A stretch of 64,000 nucleotides of DNA from Chlamydiales bacterium (GCA_024233435.1 JACKPQ010000001.1:496001-560000), one strand, 5' to 3'; shown: positions 10,198 to 18,976, numbered from the stretch's first letter. A program made the numbers and translations. The notes: generated from the sequence alone by a model not told the origin.

Positions 10198-12150
10198 ATG
10201 GGCAAGAATGTCGCACAAAAACTGATTGAAAGTCATTTGGTATCAGGGAAGATGATTCCTGGTGAAGAAATTGGACTGAAAATCGATCAGACACTTTGCC
10301 AAGATGCAACAGGCACGATGGTAATGCTCGAGCTTGAAGCGATGGGTTTAAAAAGAGCCAAGACAGAAGTTTCTTGCCAGTATGTCGATCACAACATCGT
10401 TCAAAACGACTTTAAAAATCCTGACGATCACCTTTTCCTCTACAGCGCAGCGCAAAAATTTGGTCTTTATTTTTCTCGTCCAGGAAATGGCGTGAGTCAT
10501 CCAGTGCATATGGAAAGATTGGGCAAGCCTGGCAAAACACTGCTTGGTTCTGACAGCCATACTTGTGCTGGCGGGTCGCTTGGTATGCTTGCCATGGGCG
10601 CAGGGGGACTGGCAGTTGCCTTGGCTATAGCAGGGGAGCCTTTCTATGTGAAGATGCCAAAAGTTATGGGCGTTAAACTTACGGGGAAATTGCCTGATTG
10701 GGTTAGCGCCAAAGACATCATCTTAGAGATGCTGCGCCGCCATGATGTTTCTGGTGGTGTGGGAAAAATCATCGAGTATTATGGACCGGCTCTTGCAGAC
10801 CTGACAGCTATGGATCGCCACATCATCGCTAATATGGGAGCAGAACTTGGTGCCACAGCAACTGTTTTTCCCTCCGATGAAGTTGTGCATCGTTTCATGA
10901 AACAACAAGGGCGAGAAGGGGATTGGATCGAGCTCTTGCCAGATTCTGATGCTAAGTACGATGAGCACGATGAGATCGACCTTTCAACACTAGAGCCCCT
11001 CATTGCCTGTCCAACGAGTCCTGGAAATGTTGTGCCGGTGCGCGAAGTAGCCGGTCGCCCCGTCTTTCAATGCATGATTGGCTCATCAGCTAACCCAGGC
11101 CTTAAAGACTTTGCCATTCCTGCGATGATGTGTGAGGGTCGTCAAGCCCAACCTCAAGTTTCCTTCGATATCAACCCCGCATCTCGCCAGATGCTTGAAA
11201 ATCTTACAACTGATGGCCATCTTTCAGCCCTTATTCGCGCAGGCGCTCGCATTCACCAAGCAGGCTGCAATGGCTGCATTGGCATGGGACAAGCTCCAGC
11301 CACAGGCAAAATTTCATTGCGAACCGTGCCTCGCAATTTTCCAGGGCGCTCAGGAACTAAAGAAGACCAAGTTTACCTTTGCAGCCCAGAAATTGCCGCT
11401 GCATCAGCACTTACAGGAGTCATCACCGATCCTCGCGAATGGGCCAAGCAAAACAATGTTTCCTATCCCCATTTCAAAGAACCCGAGCAACAAGAGATTA
11501 TCGATGCGCTGACACCACCGCCATCAGATGATAAGCCTCGCGAGCTCATCATGGGGCCGAACATTAAGCCACTGCCAAAATTCCCCCCACTCCAACAGCA
11601 CATTCAAGGCCCAGTGCTTTTAAAAGTAGGTGACAACATCTCAACAGACGAAATTTGTCCGGCTGGATCCAAAGTGTTGCCCTTTCGCAGTAACATTCCA
11701 GAAATTAGCAAGTTTACCTACTCTCAAGTTGATGAAACCTATTACGACCGAGCGATGAAACACCAAACTGAAGGCCATTTTATTGTAGGCGGCAAAAACT
11801 ATGGACAAGGGTCTTCGCGTGAGCATGCCGCTATTGCTCCACGCTACTTAGGCGTACGAGCTGTGATCGCAAAATCCTATGCGCGTATTCATCGCCAAAA
11901 CCTTTGTAACTTTGGCATTTTGCCACTAATTTTTGAAAATCCTAAAGACTATGATGATATTTCCCAAGAAGACATCCTAGAAATACCAGATGCTAGAAAA
12001 TCTCTTGATAAAGAATCTCTAGAAGTGGTGAATAAAACAAAAAATAAGTCCTACAAGGTCAAACACGGCCTTTCCGAAAGAGAAAAAGAATGGATGTTAG
12101 CTGGTAGTTTGATCAACGTCGTATTGGCGCGCCACACAGGAGCTCAGTGA
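10198..12150 (+). CDS. acn: aconitate hydratase (short, Aquifex-type subfamily)
   Basis: The 650-residue enzyme would isomerise citrate to isocitrate in the TCA cycle. Aconitase signatures include GSDSHTCAGG (residues 117-126), GCNGCIGMG (356-364, Cys357 and Cys360 as iron-sulfur ligands) and the C-terminal swivel segment NYGQGSSREHAA. The length fits the short putative-aconitase subfamily rather than the ~900-residue AcnA. In most aconitases the first cluster cysteine lies in GSCTN; here that position reads GSSAN (near residue 295), with Cys292 close by and Cys123 in the SDSHTC loop. The start is well supported by AAGGAG seven bases upstream. The gene overlaps the next membrane gene at its stop. 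Chlamydiaceae lack aconitase, so this gene marks an environmental chlamydia. Confidence 0.92.
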   Translation: MGKNVAQKLIESHLVSGKMIPGEEIGLKIDQTLCQDATGTMVMLELEAMGLKRAKTEVSCQYVDHNIVQNDFKNPDDHLFLYSAAQKFGLYFSRPGNGVSHPVHMERLGKPGKTLLGSDSHTCAGGSLGMLAMGAGGLAVALAIAGEPFYVKMPKVMGVKLTGKLPDWVSAKDIILEMLRRHDVSGGVGKIIEYYGPALADLTAMDRHIIANMGAELGATATVFPSDEVVHRFMKQQGREGDWIELLPDSDAKYDEHDEIDLSTLEPLIACPTSPGNVVPVREVAGRPVFQCMIGSSANPGLKDFAIPAMMCEGRQAQPQVSFDINPASRQMLENLTTDGHLSALIRAGARIHQAGCNGCIGMGQAPATGKISLRTVPRNFPGRSGTKEDQVYLCSPEIAAASALTGVITDPREWAKQNNVSYPHFKEPEQQEIIDALTPPPSDDKPRELIMGPNIKPLPKFPPLQQHIQGPVLLKVGDNISTDEICPAGSKVLPFRSNIPEISKFTYSQVDETYYDRAMKHQTEGHFIVGGKNYGQGSSREHAAIAPRYLGVRAVIAKSYARIHRQNLCNFGILPLIFENPKDYDDISQEDILEIPDARKSLDKESLEVVNKTKNKSYKVKHGLSEREKEWMLAGSLINVVLARHTGAQ

Positions 12151-12497
12151 TGTGGTTATTCCTTGCAAGACTACTGATTACAACAGGTGCCATCCTCATA
12201 TGTGCCCATATCATTCCTGGGCTTGATTTCGCCAACTACAACGATCTGATTTTCTTCGGATTGATACTAGGTCTTGTGAATTCTTTTATTCGCCCAATCC
12301 TTGTCTTTTTGACACTGCCAATCAACATCCTGACCCTAGGACTTTTCAGCCTTGTCATCAATGCTTTTACATTTTGGCTTGCTACAGAAATGTCTTACGG
12401 AGTGTATATCACATCCATTTGGGGAGCCGTTGTCGGTGGGGGAATCATTTGGATCACAGGTCTTCTTACAAACCGTTTCATTTGGGAGAAGTACTAA
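12150..12497 (+). CDS. YvlD/DUF360-type small membrane protein (phage holin family 4 superfamily)
   Basis: This 115-residue protein has four hydrophobic segments and the family pattern of an N-terminal GAILICAHIIPGLDF, a central LVNSFIRPILVFLTLPINIL turn and a C-terminal glycine-rich helix. The superfamily is widespread in bacteria and of unknown role; no lytic function is implied here. I use the ATG at 12150, which overlaps the TGA stop of aconitase (TGATG), rather than the GTG one codon upstream. That spacing suggests translational coupling to aconitase. Confidence 0.8.
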   Translation: MWLFLARLLITTGAILICAHIIPGLDFANYNDLIFFGLILGLVNSFIRPILVFLTLPINILTLGLFSLVINAFTFWLATEMSYGVYITSIWGAVVGGGIIWITGLLTNRFIWEKY

Positions 12498-12926
12498 ATG
12501 CAAATCACAAGTCCTGATTTTAACGAAGGTGAGATCATCCCAAAGCGATTTACTTGCCACGGTGAGGACATCAATCCTGAACTCAACATCGAAGGGATAC
12601 CACCTGGCACGCAAAGCCTGGCCCTCATCGTCGATGATCCAGATGCTCCTGGAAAAACCTGGGTCCACTGGGTCGTCTTTAACATCCCGATCACCTCCAA
12701 GATCGAGCGCAACTCAGTACCAGGAGAGCAGGGATCTAATGACTTTGAGCGAGAAAACTACGGCGGACCTTGCCCACCCTCTGGAACACATCGCTACTTT
12801 TTCAAGCTTTATGCCCTTTCAACAACACTTCACCTAGAAAACGCAACAAAACAGAGCCTTATTGAAGCCATGAAAGGTCATATCATCGACCAATGCCAAC
12901 TAATGGGGAGATTCAGCCATGAATGA
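12498..12926 (+). CDS. YbhB/YbcL-family phosphatidylethanolamine-binding-like protein
   Basis: The 142-residue protein is a bacterial PEBP (Raf kinase inhibitor-like) protein: it has the DDPDAPGKTWVHWVVFNIP anion-pocket block (residues 46-64) and the GPCPPSGTHRYFFKLYAL block (90-107). Such proteins are small soluble ligand binders of uncertain function; E. coli YbhB and YbcL are the reference members, and C. trachomatis has an equivalent next to its SET-domain gene. It follows the small membrane gene with no gap and overlaps the next gene by 8 nt (ATGAATGA), so the whole run appears to be one operon. Confidence 0.88.
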   Translation: MQITSPDFNEGEIIPKRFTCHGEDINPELNIEGIPPGTQSLALIVDDPDAPGKTWVHWVVFNIPITSKIERNSVPGEQGSNDFERENYGGPCPPSGTHRYFFKLYALSTTLHLENATKQSLIEAMKGHIIDQCQLMGRFSHE

Positions 12927-13428
12927 CCAACCACCACCACCAAAACGAACATTTAAAAATTACTGGCCTCTTTTTGCTCTTATCCTTGTAGCTTACCTTG
13001 CGGCAAGCGCCATATATTTTCCTCAACCAAAAAACATCATCTATTTGATGCACTATTTCATGGGATTTTTTCTCTGCACATTTTCTCTTTTGAAACTATT
13101 TAATCCGCGTCAATTCGTAGATGGATACCAAATGTATGATCTTGTTGCCAAGCGCTCACGTGCTTATGCGTTTTGCTATCCTTTTATCGAGCTTGGTTTA
13201 GGACTTGCATATCTAGCATTTTTCATACCTTGGTTAACCTATCTAGTCACGATCATTATCATGACAATCAGCGCAATTGGCGTTATCAAAACCTTGCGAC
13301 AAGGACTTGATCTGCGCTGTGCGTGCATGGGTACCGTGCTCGATGTTCCACTCTCTACTGTAACACTAACAGAAGACATTGGAATGGGTTTGTTAGCATT
13401 TATTATGATGCTCTTGACAATTTTCTAA
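12919..13428 (+). CDS. MauE/DoxX-like four-helix membrane protein
   Basis: The 169-residue protein has about five hydrophobic segments and a cytosolic Pro/Lys-rich N-terminus. The C-terminal CACMGTVLDVPLSTVTLTED motif (Cys-x-Cys-Met-Gly followed by a helix start) is typical of MauE/DoxX-like membrane proteins, some of which sit beside metal-handling or redox-maturation genes. No partner of that kind is visible here. It overlaps the PEBP gene by 8 nt and is followed after 48 nt by the lipoprotein gene. The family call rests on topology and the cysteine motif. Confidence 0.6.
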   Translation: MNDQPPPPKRTFKNYWPLFALILVAYLAASAIYFPQPKNIIYLMHYFMGFFLCTFSLLKLFNPRQFVDGYQMYDLVAKRSRAYAFCYPFIELGLGLAYLAFFIPWLTYLVTIIIMTISAIGVIKTLRQGLDLRCACMGTVLDVPLSTVTLTEDIGMGLLAFIMMLLTIF

Positions 13429-13476
13429 AATATCAAGCATACTTGGTCCTTGTTAACTCAGTAACCAGGATCATCC

Positions 13477-14583
13477 ATGAAAAAACGTGTAATTCTCTCA
13501 AGTTGTTTGGCTCTAGCATTAGCTGGATGTCAAGTTCCATCAAAGTACGCAATGCGCGGCGCTGGTGGACGCACATCATACAACACAACCATCCAACAAA
13601 CCAACAACGAGCAGATGCTTCTGAACCTAGTTCGTCTGCGTTATTGCGATACACCCTACTTTTTAGACGTCAGTGGTGTAACAAATCAATTCAGCCAAAG
13701 AGGCAAACTTCTTCCAAGCTTCACAATTCCTGGCTTTGATGAGAAGAACCCGTTCAAGTTTGGCGCAGAGTACGAGTGGCAAAACAACCCAACGTTATCC
13801 TATTCACCGCTAGAAGGCTCATCGTTTGCAAGACGTCTTATGCAACCCATTGATCTTCGCATTATCCAACAAATCCTCTACTCGGGCTGGAATGCGAATC
13901 GTGTTTTCCGCCTAGCTGTTCAAAATTTTGACAGCATTCCTAACGCTAGCGGAACAGCCGGTCCTGCTCCAGAATGCGCTCCTGAGTACAAAGAGTTTCA
14001 AGAAATTAGCTGCCTGCTCGGCTTTTTCCAAAGAAAAGGGGAGTTGCAAATCGGTGTAACACAGGGAAAAATCAAAAATAATGAGCTTCCAATTTGCTGC
14101 CAGTCAATGCAAATTAGCTTTCCAGCAGGATCTGAACAAGCAGAGCGCTTAGCAGACTTGCTCAAAGGCGCTAAAACGAATGCGGGTTACTATTACCTCA
14201 ATTTACCTGTCGGTTTCTCAAAACAGCAACAGATTGGAATCCTACCACGTTCAATTTTAGGGTGTATGTACTACTTGAGCTTATCAACTCAAGTTCCAGA
14301 AGAGCACCTCAAATGCGGAGCTGTTATGTCCACAAAAACATCTACCGGTGAAATTTTTGACTGGAACGATGTTTTAAACAACATCATGACCATTCGCTCA
14401 AGCACCAAATATCCAAGCAATGCCTTTACAGCTATTCGGTATAGAGACTACTGGTTTTACATCAGCAACTTCGATGTTCAATCTAAGCGCACCTTTTCGT
14501 TGCTAATGCAACTCTATAACCTACAGCAAACAGATCCAAGCACATCAGGTGCACCGATCCTAACAATCCCAATTGGTGCATAA
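13477..14583 (+). CDS. lipoprotein of unknown function
   Basis: The 368-residue protein begins with a lipoprotein signal peptide: KKR, a hydrophobic core and the lipobox LALAGC with Cys18 as lipidation site. The mature part starts with a segment reading TTIQQTNNEQMLLNLVRLRY, followed by DTPYFLDVSGVTNQF. I have seen similar openings in uncharacterised lipoproteins of other Gram-negative bacteria but cannot name the family. There are several cysteines. The start has AGGA seven bases upstream. A strong hairpin follows the stop. It is probably anchored in the outer membrane facing the periplasm. Confidence 0.75.
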   Translation: MKKRVILSSCLALALAGCQVPSKYAMRGAGGRTSYNTTIQQTNNEQMLLNLVRLRYCDTPYFLDVSGVTNQFSQRGKLLPSFTIPGFDEKNPFKFGAEYEWQNNPTLSYSPLEGSSFARRLMQPIDLRIIQQILYSGWNANRVFRLAVQNFDSIPNASGTAGPAPECAPEYKEFQEISCLLGFFQRKGELQIGVTQGKIKNNELPICCQSMQISFPAGSEQAERLADLLKGAKTNAGYYYLNLPVGFSKQQQIGILPRSILGCMYYLSLSTQVPEEHLKCGAVMSTKTSTGEIFDWNDVLNNIMTIRSSTKYPSNAFTAIRYRDYWFYISNFDVQSKRTFSLLMQLYNLQQTDPSTSGAPILTIPIGA

Positions 14584-14595
14584 GCAGCCATTGAG

Positions 14596-14626
14596 CCTTG
14601 TAGCTCTTTTAGAAAGAGCTACAAGG
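14596..14626 (+). terminator. 14-bp perfect hairpin after the lipoprotein gene
   Basis: The arms 14596-14609 (CCTTGTAGCTCTTT) and 14613-14626 pair perfectly around a 3-nt loop, 12 nt after the stop. No T-tract follows on the plus strand, so it may end transcription inefficiently or protect the 3' end of the message. Confidence 0.6.
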
Positions 14627-14653
14627 TCATAACCCAAAACAAACGTAACCAGA

Positions 14654-15472
14654 ATGCAGTGGAAAAACCTAACAATTTATCTGAGTCTAGTCATGAGTGC
14701 AGTTCCTGTTTGTTCATCCGTTAAGCTAACCCACGCGCCTGTCTGCTATGCTGGTGAAGATCTAGAGATCACTTGCAGCGATCGGTCATTCAGTGAATGG
14801 ACAGACGAGGACCTTGAGCAGACCTTTGATTTACTGCTTCAAGTATCAAATCACTTTGAGCATTTTGTCGTCGTCGGTTCTCATGGGGATCGCGGCTTTA
14901 GCTGGCACATCATGCCAGTTAATGGTTACCTCAATCAGATCAATGTTGTACGGCGCATGATTTTAGGCGGCTTTGAAAATCCCAATCACGGAGAGCCAGA
15001 GCTAACTAAAAATACCTTTACTCCAACTCCATCACCATCCTACAACCCATTTGCAGATCAAAAAGTCATAGACCGCCAATACCTTGCAGAAGGCAATGCT
15101 TCATGGGTTCTTTATAACTACGCACCATTGATTGAGCCACATCTGTTGTTTATTCCTAAACAATGGAGAGGGGATTTTCGCGCATTAGAAAAATCTGAAT
15201 TCCTAGAGATGTGCCAAATGGCATCCATTGCCATGTCCCGCATGTCAGGCACCAGCTACTTATTCTTTAAAAATGGCAAGCCAGCAGGCCAAAGCGTTCC
15301 ACATTTCCATTTCCATTTCCATTTAGTAGCATCTCCTGATGAAAGAACAGCACTGTTTGCAAAATGCAAAATCATCAAAAACATTCTGATTGGCCCATCT
15401 CCAATGTCTGCAGAAGCGCTTGAAGCGAGAAAAGCAACATACACCAAGCTAGTAGAAAGCAGCCCAATATGA
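14654..15472 (+). CDS. HIT-like protein with an N-terminal export signal
   Basis: The 272-residue protein contains a HIT-type active site: AGQSVPH followed by alternating His and Phe, with His217, His219, His221 and His223, preceded by a HIT-like beta core (about residues 135-225, including PLIEPHLLFIPKQ). HIT proteins are nucleotide hydrolases or transferases. The first ~22 residues are hydrophobic and look like a signal peptide, unusual for this normally cytosolic family. A region of about 100 residues between the leader and the HIT core is unassigned. The ribosome site is weak. It follows the hairpin, so it probably has its own promoter, although I see none that is convincing. Confidence 0.7.
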   Translation: MQWKNLTIYLSLVMSAVPVCSSVKLTHAPVCYAGEDLEITCSDRSFSEWTDEDLEQTFDLLLQVSNHFEHFVVVGSHGDRGFSWHIMPVNGYLNQINVVRRMILGGFENPNHGEPELTKNTFTPTPSPSYNPFADQKVIDRQYLAEGNASWVLYNYAPLIEPHLLFIPKQWRGDFRALEKSEFLEMCQMASIAMSRMSGTSYLFFKNGKPAGQSVPHFHFHFHLVASPDERTALFAKCKIIKNILIGPSPMSAEALEARKATYTKLVESSPI

Positions 15473-15516
15473 TGCTCTTCTGCTAGCTAAATGATTGCGA
15501 TGCGAAGGATGTCTGT

Positions 15517-17247
15517 ATGAACATTAATGCACATTTTACCCCAACAGTCCGAATATGGGATAACCGCTACCAATCGCAATTTGCATATACAAGTGATGGT
15601 GTTGCTCAAAGAGTCAATAATCTATACACAAGTACTAATTTAAATAATAGCTCTGGATTAGATGCTTATGGCAATTATTATATGCCTTCTGACCTGTATA
15701 ACGCGGGTCCGGCCAGGAGGCAATACATCAACTTATCTCCTTGGTCGACTTTTCCAACTGCAAATTATTATGAGGTGTACTCAGATGATAAGAGGGCTTT
15801 CTATGGGGTTGTGCCGCATAATACTCAACCGTCCACTCATTATCAACCCCTATGTGGACAGTTTGATGAAACTCGACTACCTCAAAAGGACGTATTTTCT
15901 GTCATACAGTCTCATACATCAACGCCTAGCTTCTATGGGTCTGTGTCCTTATCAAATACAATAGCACCCCTTATTAATCAAATGGGCTCAATGCATGATT
16001 CGACCACGGGTAGGAGTCTTGGCACGTGTACACTCATTGCATATAATCTTGTTCTGACCACAAGACACGCTGTTGAAGGCATCGATGTTAGAAATATCAA
16101 GGTGACTTTTGGCTACTCAACACTCAAAGGCAAATATTATTCGGCAGATAATTCATTTTGCAAGTACGTCATAGAGAATAACACTATTTATGATTATGCC
16201 ATCATTAAACTAGCAAAACCTTTGGGGAGCTCTCTAGGCTTTGTATCACTAACCAACGAAAATAACGTTAATTCTGAGTTGGCACTCTTGCATTACCCCT
16301 TGGGGAAACCTCTGAAAGTTTCAGTTCATACAAGTGTTTATGCGCAATATGAGAGGACTTATTTACTGACATATCATGACTCAGACTACGTATCTTCTGG
16401 GGGTGCATATTTTGATACATGCGGGCGTATGGTTGCGATGCATTTAGGTGCACAAATAGAAGAGAATTGTATGAATCTTCTTCGGTATGCGCTTCCCTTT
16501 AGTACCATTGTAAAATATCGGCGACAGTTAATGCTAAGCAAATTTGTCACTGGAGCGCTCTCTCAGGCATGTTCCTATGAATTAGCAAGCAGCTGCCCTG
16601 TCTATACCTTACTTCCATGCCGGCATAGCTACCTTATTGATGAAGAAGGTGCGGAATCGGAGAAAGAGCTTCGCAAGCACCTAGCACAGTATTTTAAAAC
16701 AGACAAAAATATTATACTTACTGCAAAAGGCACTATTGCATTCACAAGTGGAAATCTTCAATACATTGAGAACCAATATCCAAATATATTTAAACAAGTT
16801 GTAAATCAGTGCTTAGGCAAATCAGGACTCCATTGTGCGACAAGGCAATATTCAATTAAAAAAGTAATCGAAAGTGACCACACAATTCCCCATGATGTTT
16901 GGAAATCAACAACTTTCAAGCCCATGCTGGAGGTAACTGGAGGAAGCGGAAATCGCGCTGGAGAAAACGATATGCCCGCTATTACCATCCCTTATGCTAT
17001 ACACCGCAAATTGCTTACTACAGGATCTTCAACTGAGTCCAAGGAATTTCGCAAGAAGTTAACTAAACTATGCGATAAGGGCAGAGCTGACCAAGCTACA
17101 TACTTATGTGTACAAGAATACAAAAAGCATGGACTCAATCTTAAAGACTATGAGCAGCAAATCAAAGACTATGCCGTCAGAATCAAAGATTTGGGTATCA
17201 TTACTAATGGCCAGAAGGACAACCTGCTGCAAAAGCTATTTCCTTAA
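15517..17247 (+). CDS. trypsin-like protease fused to a putative nuclease-toxin-like C-terminal domain
   Basis: The 576-residue protein has three parts. Residues 1-155 are Tyr/Asn/Ser-rich with no recognised domain and no signal peptide. Residues about 165-330 are a trypsin-like serine protease with a visible triad: His184 in LTTRHAV, Asp226 in YDYAIIKL and Ser294 in VSSGGAYF. Residues about 445-545 hold DHTIP (454-458), NDMPAITIPYAIHR (484-497) and TTGSS followed by FRKKL. That spacing recalls a C-terminal domain of bacterial polymorphic toxins, possibly of the HNH/EndoVII-like group, with Asp454, His455 and His496 as candidate catalytic or metal residues. The start is supported by AAGGA seven bases upstream. 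It may be a secreted effector or toxin; no immunity gene is obvious next to it. Confidence 0.72.
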   Translation: MNINAHFTPTVRIWDNRYQSQFAYTSDGVAQRVNNLYTSTNLNNSSGLDAYGNYYMPSDLYNAGPARRQYINLSPWSTFPTANYYEVYSDDKRAFYGVVPHNTQPSTHYQPLCGQFDETRLPQKDVFSVIQSHTSTPSFYGSVSLSNTIAPLINQMGSMHDSTTGRSLGTCTLIAYNLVLTTRHAVEGIDVRNIKVTFGYSTLKGKYYSADNSFCKYVIENNTIYDYAIIKLAKPLGSSLGFVSLTNENNVNSELALLHYPLGKPLKVSVHTSVYAQYERTYLLTYHDSDYVSSGGAYFDTCGRMVAMHLGAQIEENCMNLLRYALPFSTIVKYRRQLMLSKFVTGALSQACSYELASSCPVYTLLPCRHSYLIDEEGAESEKELRKHLAQYFKTDKNIILTAKGTIAFTSGNLQYIENQYPNIFKQVVNQCLGKSGLHCATRQYSIKKVIESDHTIPHDVWKSTTFKPMLEVTGGSGNRAGENDMPAITIPYAIHRKLLTTGSSTESKEFRKKLTKLCDKGRADQATYLCVQEYKKHGLNLKDYEQQIKDYAVRIKDLGIITNGQKDNLLQKLFP

Positions 17248-17389
17248 ATTAATACAACATAACGTATATTATCAGACGTTATGACAATGACAAACAGATT
17301 ACAGAACACCTTCAACAATCGCCGGTAGCAATTTAAAATAATTAACGAAAGCGTTCCGACCAATATAGACATCTCCTAATTACACATGT

Positions 17390-17540
17390 TTAGCTCTCAT
17401 CTCTTGGCTTTGAATCATAGATCATTTCTTTCATCGCATTCATTATTTGAGCTCTGTTATGGGGTAGCCTGAAACCTAATGCATCTGCCAATGCAGCAGC
17501 GCTTTCGCTGTCGATTTTCTTAAAAGCATTAGCAGCAGCA
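17390..17540 (-). pseudogene. C-terminal remnant of an unknown gene
   Basis: Reading leftwards on the minus strand, the frame ending at a stop at 17390-17392 encodes a protein-like helical tail including SAAALADALGFRLPHNRAQ and MKEMIYDSKPRDES. Upstream of about 17540 the same frame is simply the antisense of the coiled-coil remnant on the other strand, so the original 5' part is missing. No start codon or ribosome site is evident. The rest of the 17248-17783 interval, apart from the adjacent remnant, shows nothing I can identify. Confidence 0.35.
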
Positions 17541-17711
17541 GTTTCCGAGCTAGAAGCACAATTGGCATCAAGCAAGCAGACTAACCAACAACTAACCAAA
17601 GAAATAGAAACTTTAACTCAACAGAAACAATCCATGTCTAAGTCGCTAGAATCTGCAAAAGGTGAAATCAAAAGTTTACGGAAGGAACTTGACGAGCTAA
17701 GAGAATTTTAG
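17541..17711 (+). pseudogene. C-terminal coiled-coil remnant of an unknown gene
   Basis: On the plus strand the frame ending with TAG at 17709-17711 encodes a clear coiled-coil tail: SELEAQLASS, then KEIETLTQQKQSMSKSLES and KSLRKELDELREF. It abuts the minus-strand remnant head to head, and the sequence upstream of about 17541 no longer looks coding in this frame. Two C-terminal ends facing away from one junction suggest that a deletion or inversion removed both gene starts. Confidence 0.4.
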
Positions 17712-17783
17712 TTAGCTCCGTCATTTTTCAGGGTGTTTTGACTTCGTCTTAATTCTTTATTGATGGCAGGATCTAAATCATCG

Positions 17784-18929
17784 TCATTCCAAAAGACTGG
17801 GCAGTTCGCGTAGAGCTTCTTCGAAGGGAATGGCTTCAATGTTGCCAAAGTAAAGTCGACAAGAGCCACCATAAAGAATGTAGAGTTTAGCTTCAGGGTA
17901 GTCATTGCCAAAAGCCTTTAATCCATTTAGGTCTGCAGGAGCAATGTTTCTTGATCGCTTAATTTCAAATGCACGCAAACCTAGCTTGCCGTAAAGAACA
18001 AAATCTACCTCAAGTTGTGTCTGCGTGTGCCAAAAATATAAGGTATATCCCAGATGAAGATAATCGTTAAGGGCTCGAAGATGTTGATAAAAAAGCGTTT
18101 CTAGGGCAGCTCCATCGGCCTCTTCGGGGCGATCAAATGGTCCCATAGGACGGAGTGTCCGAAACACGCCGGCATCAAAAAAATAGAACTTTGAGTGAGA
18201 AATAAGTTTGCGCTTAGCACGTTTAGAGAATACAGGAAGTTTATCAGCCAAAAGCAAATCTTCCATGATTGTAAAATACCCTTCCATGGCTTTGCGTGAA
18301 ACCTGCGCATCACGTGCTACAGCAGAAACATTTAGAATAGATCCTTGAGAGTAGCTTGCAGTCTCTAATGCTCTAGAAAATGCATCTAAATGACGGATTA
18401 CACCCTCTTGAGTCACCTCCTCTTTTAAGTAAGTGGATACGTATGAGGAGAGGTAATCTTCTGGGTCGTGATGAGAAATAGTCTCGGGAAGCAGGCCGTA
18501 TTTTAGCGCATGAGTGAGTGAAAAATCCTTGCCGAGCTCTTGTGCTATCAGCGGATGCATTTTTCTAACAACTGCTCTCCCAGCTAAAAGGTTAGTGCCC
18601 TTTGCTCGCAATTTACGTGCACTCGAACCTGTCATGCAAAACTTGTAGCTCTTAGATTCAATGAGGCTATGCACTTCGTTGAGAAGCTCTGGCACCCTTT
18701 GTACCTCATCAAGAATAATCCAATCGTCAAATCCCGCTGGAATAAGTTCTCGTAGTGATGAGGGATTATTCAATAATCGACGATAGGTCTGTGAATTAAG
18801 CAAATCTATGTATAAAGCTTTAGGATGTAGATTCTGGATCCAGTGAGTTTTCCCTGTTCCCCGTGGACCAAATAAAAAATAACTGGATTTCAATTGCTTG
18901 CGTTTTTCTAGCCATCTTTCATACTGCAT
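17784..18929 (-). CDS. AAA_14/DUF4143-type ATPase
   Basis: The 381-residue protein has a Walker A GPRGTGKT near residue 22, Walker B WIILDEVQ near residue 70, the sensor-like MTGSSARKLR, and a C-terminal DUF4143-like nuclease-fold part (about 285-345, with QLEVDFVLY and RAFEIKRS). This family of bacterial and archaeal ATPases is common, poorly understood and often mobile. I place the start at 18929: an upstream in-frame ATG at 18950 overlaps a consensus -10 box and cannot be in the transcript, while 18929 has AAAGG seven bases upstream. A second member of the same family lies 1.8 kb away. Confidence 0.88.
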   Translation of the reverse strand: MQYERWLEKRKQLKSSYFLFGPRGTGKTHWIQNLHPKALYIDLLNSQTYRRLLNNPSSLRELIPAGFDDWIILDEVQRVPELLNEVHSLIESKSYKFCMTGSSARKLRAKGTNLLAGRAVVRKMHPLIAQELGKDFSLTHALKYGLLPETISHHDPEDYLSSYVSTYLKEEVTQEGVIRHLDAFSRALETASYSQGSILNVSAVARDAQVSRKAMEGYFTIMEDLLLADKLPVFSKRAKRKLISHSKFYFFDAGVFRTLRPMGPFDRPEEADGAALETLFYQHLRALNDYLHLGYTLYFWHTQTQLEVDFVLYGKLGLRAFEIKRSRNIAPADLNGLKAFGNDYPEAKLYILYGGSCRLYFGNIEAIPFEEALRELPSLLE

Positions 18930-18948
18930 ATTTTTACCTTTTAATGCC

Positions 18949-18976
18949 ATTATATCATGAAAAATTCACCTGTCAA
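18949..18976 (-). promoter_or_regulatory. consensus sigma-70-type promoter of the AAA_14 gene
   Basis: On the minus strand TTGACA (18971-18976) and TATAAT (18949-18954) are both perfect consensus hexamers with a 16-nt spacer. The -10 box overlaps the ATG at 18950 and so decides the start of the gene at 18929. A 10-bp inverted repeat (18956-18965 and 19013-19022) flanks the -35 side and could be an operator. Confidence 0.8.

Noticed and set aside
12150..12497. Phage holin, hence a prophage remnant
   Set aside because: The superfamily name is historical; members are widespread chromosomal membrane proteins and no other phage gene is nearby.
12336..12837. Frames overlapping the DUF360 and PEBP genes
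   Set aside because: Both strands show only shadow frames; the plus-strand annotated genes have clear families and tight spacing.
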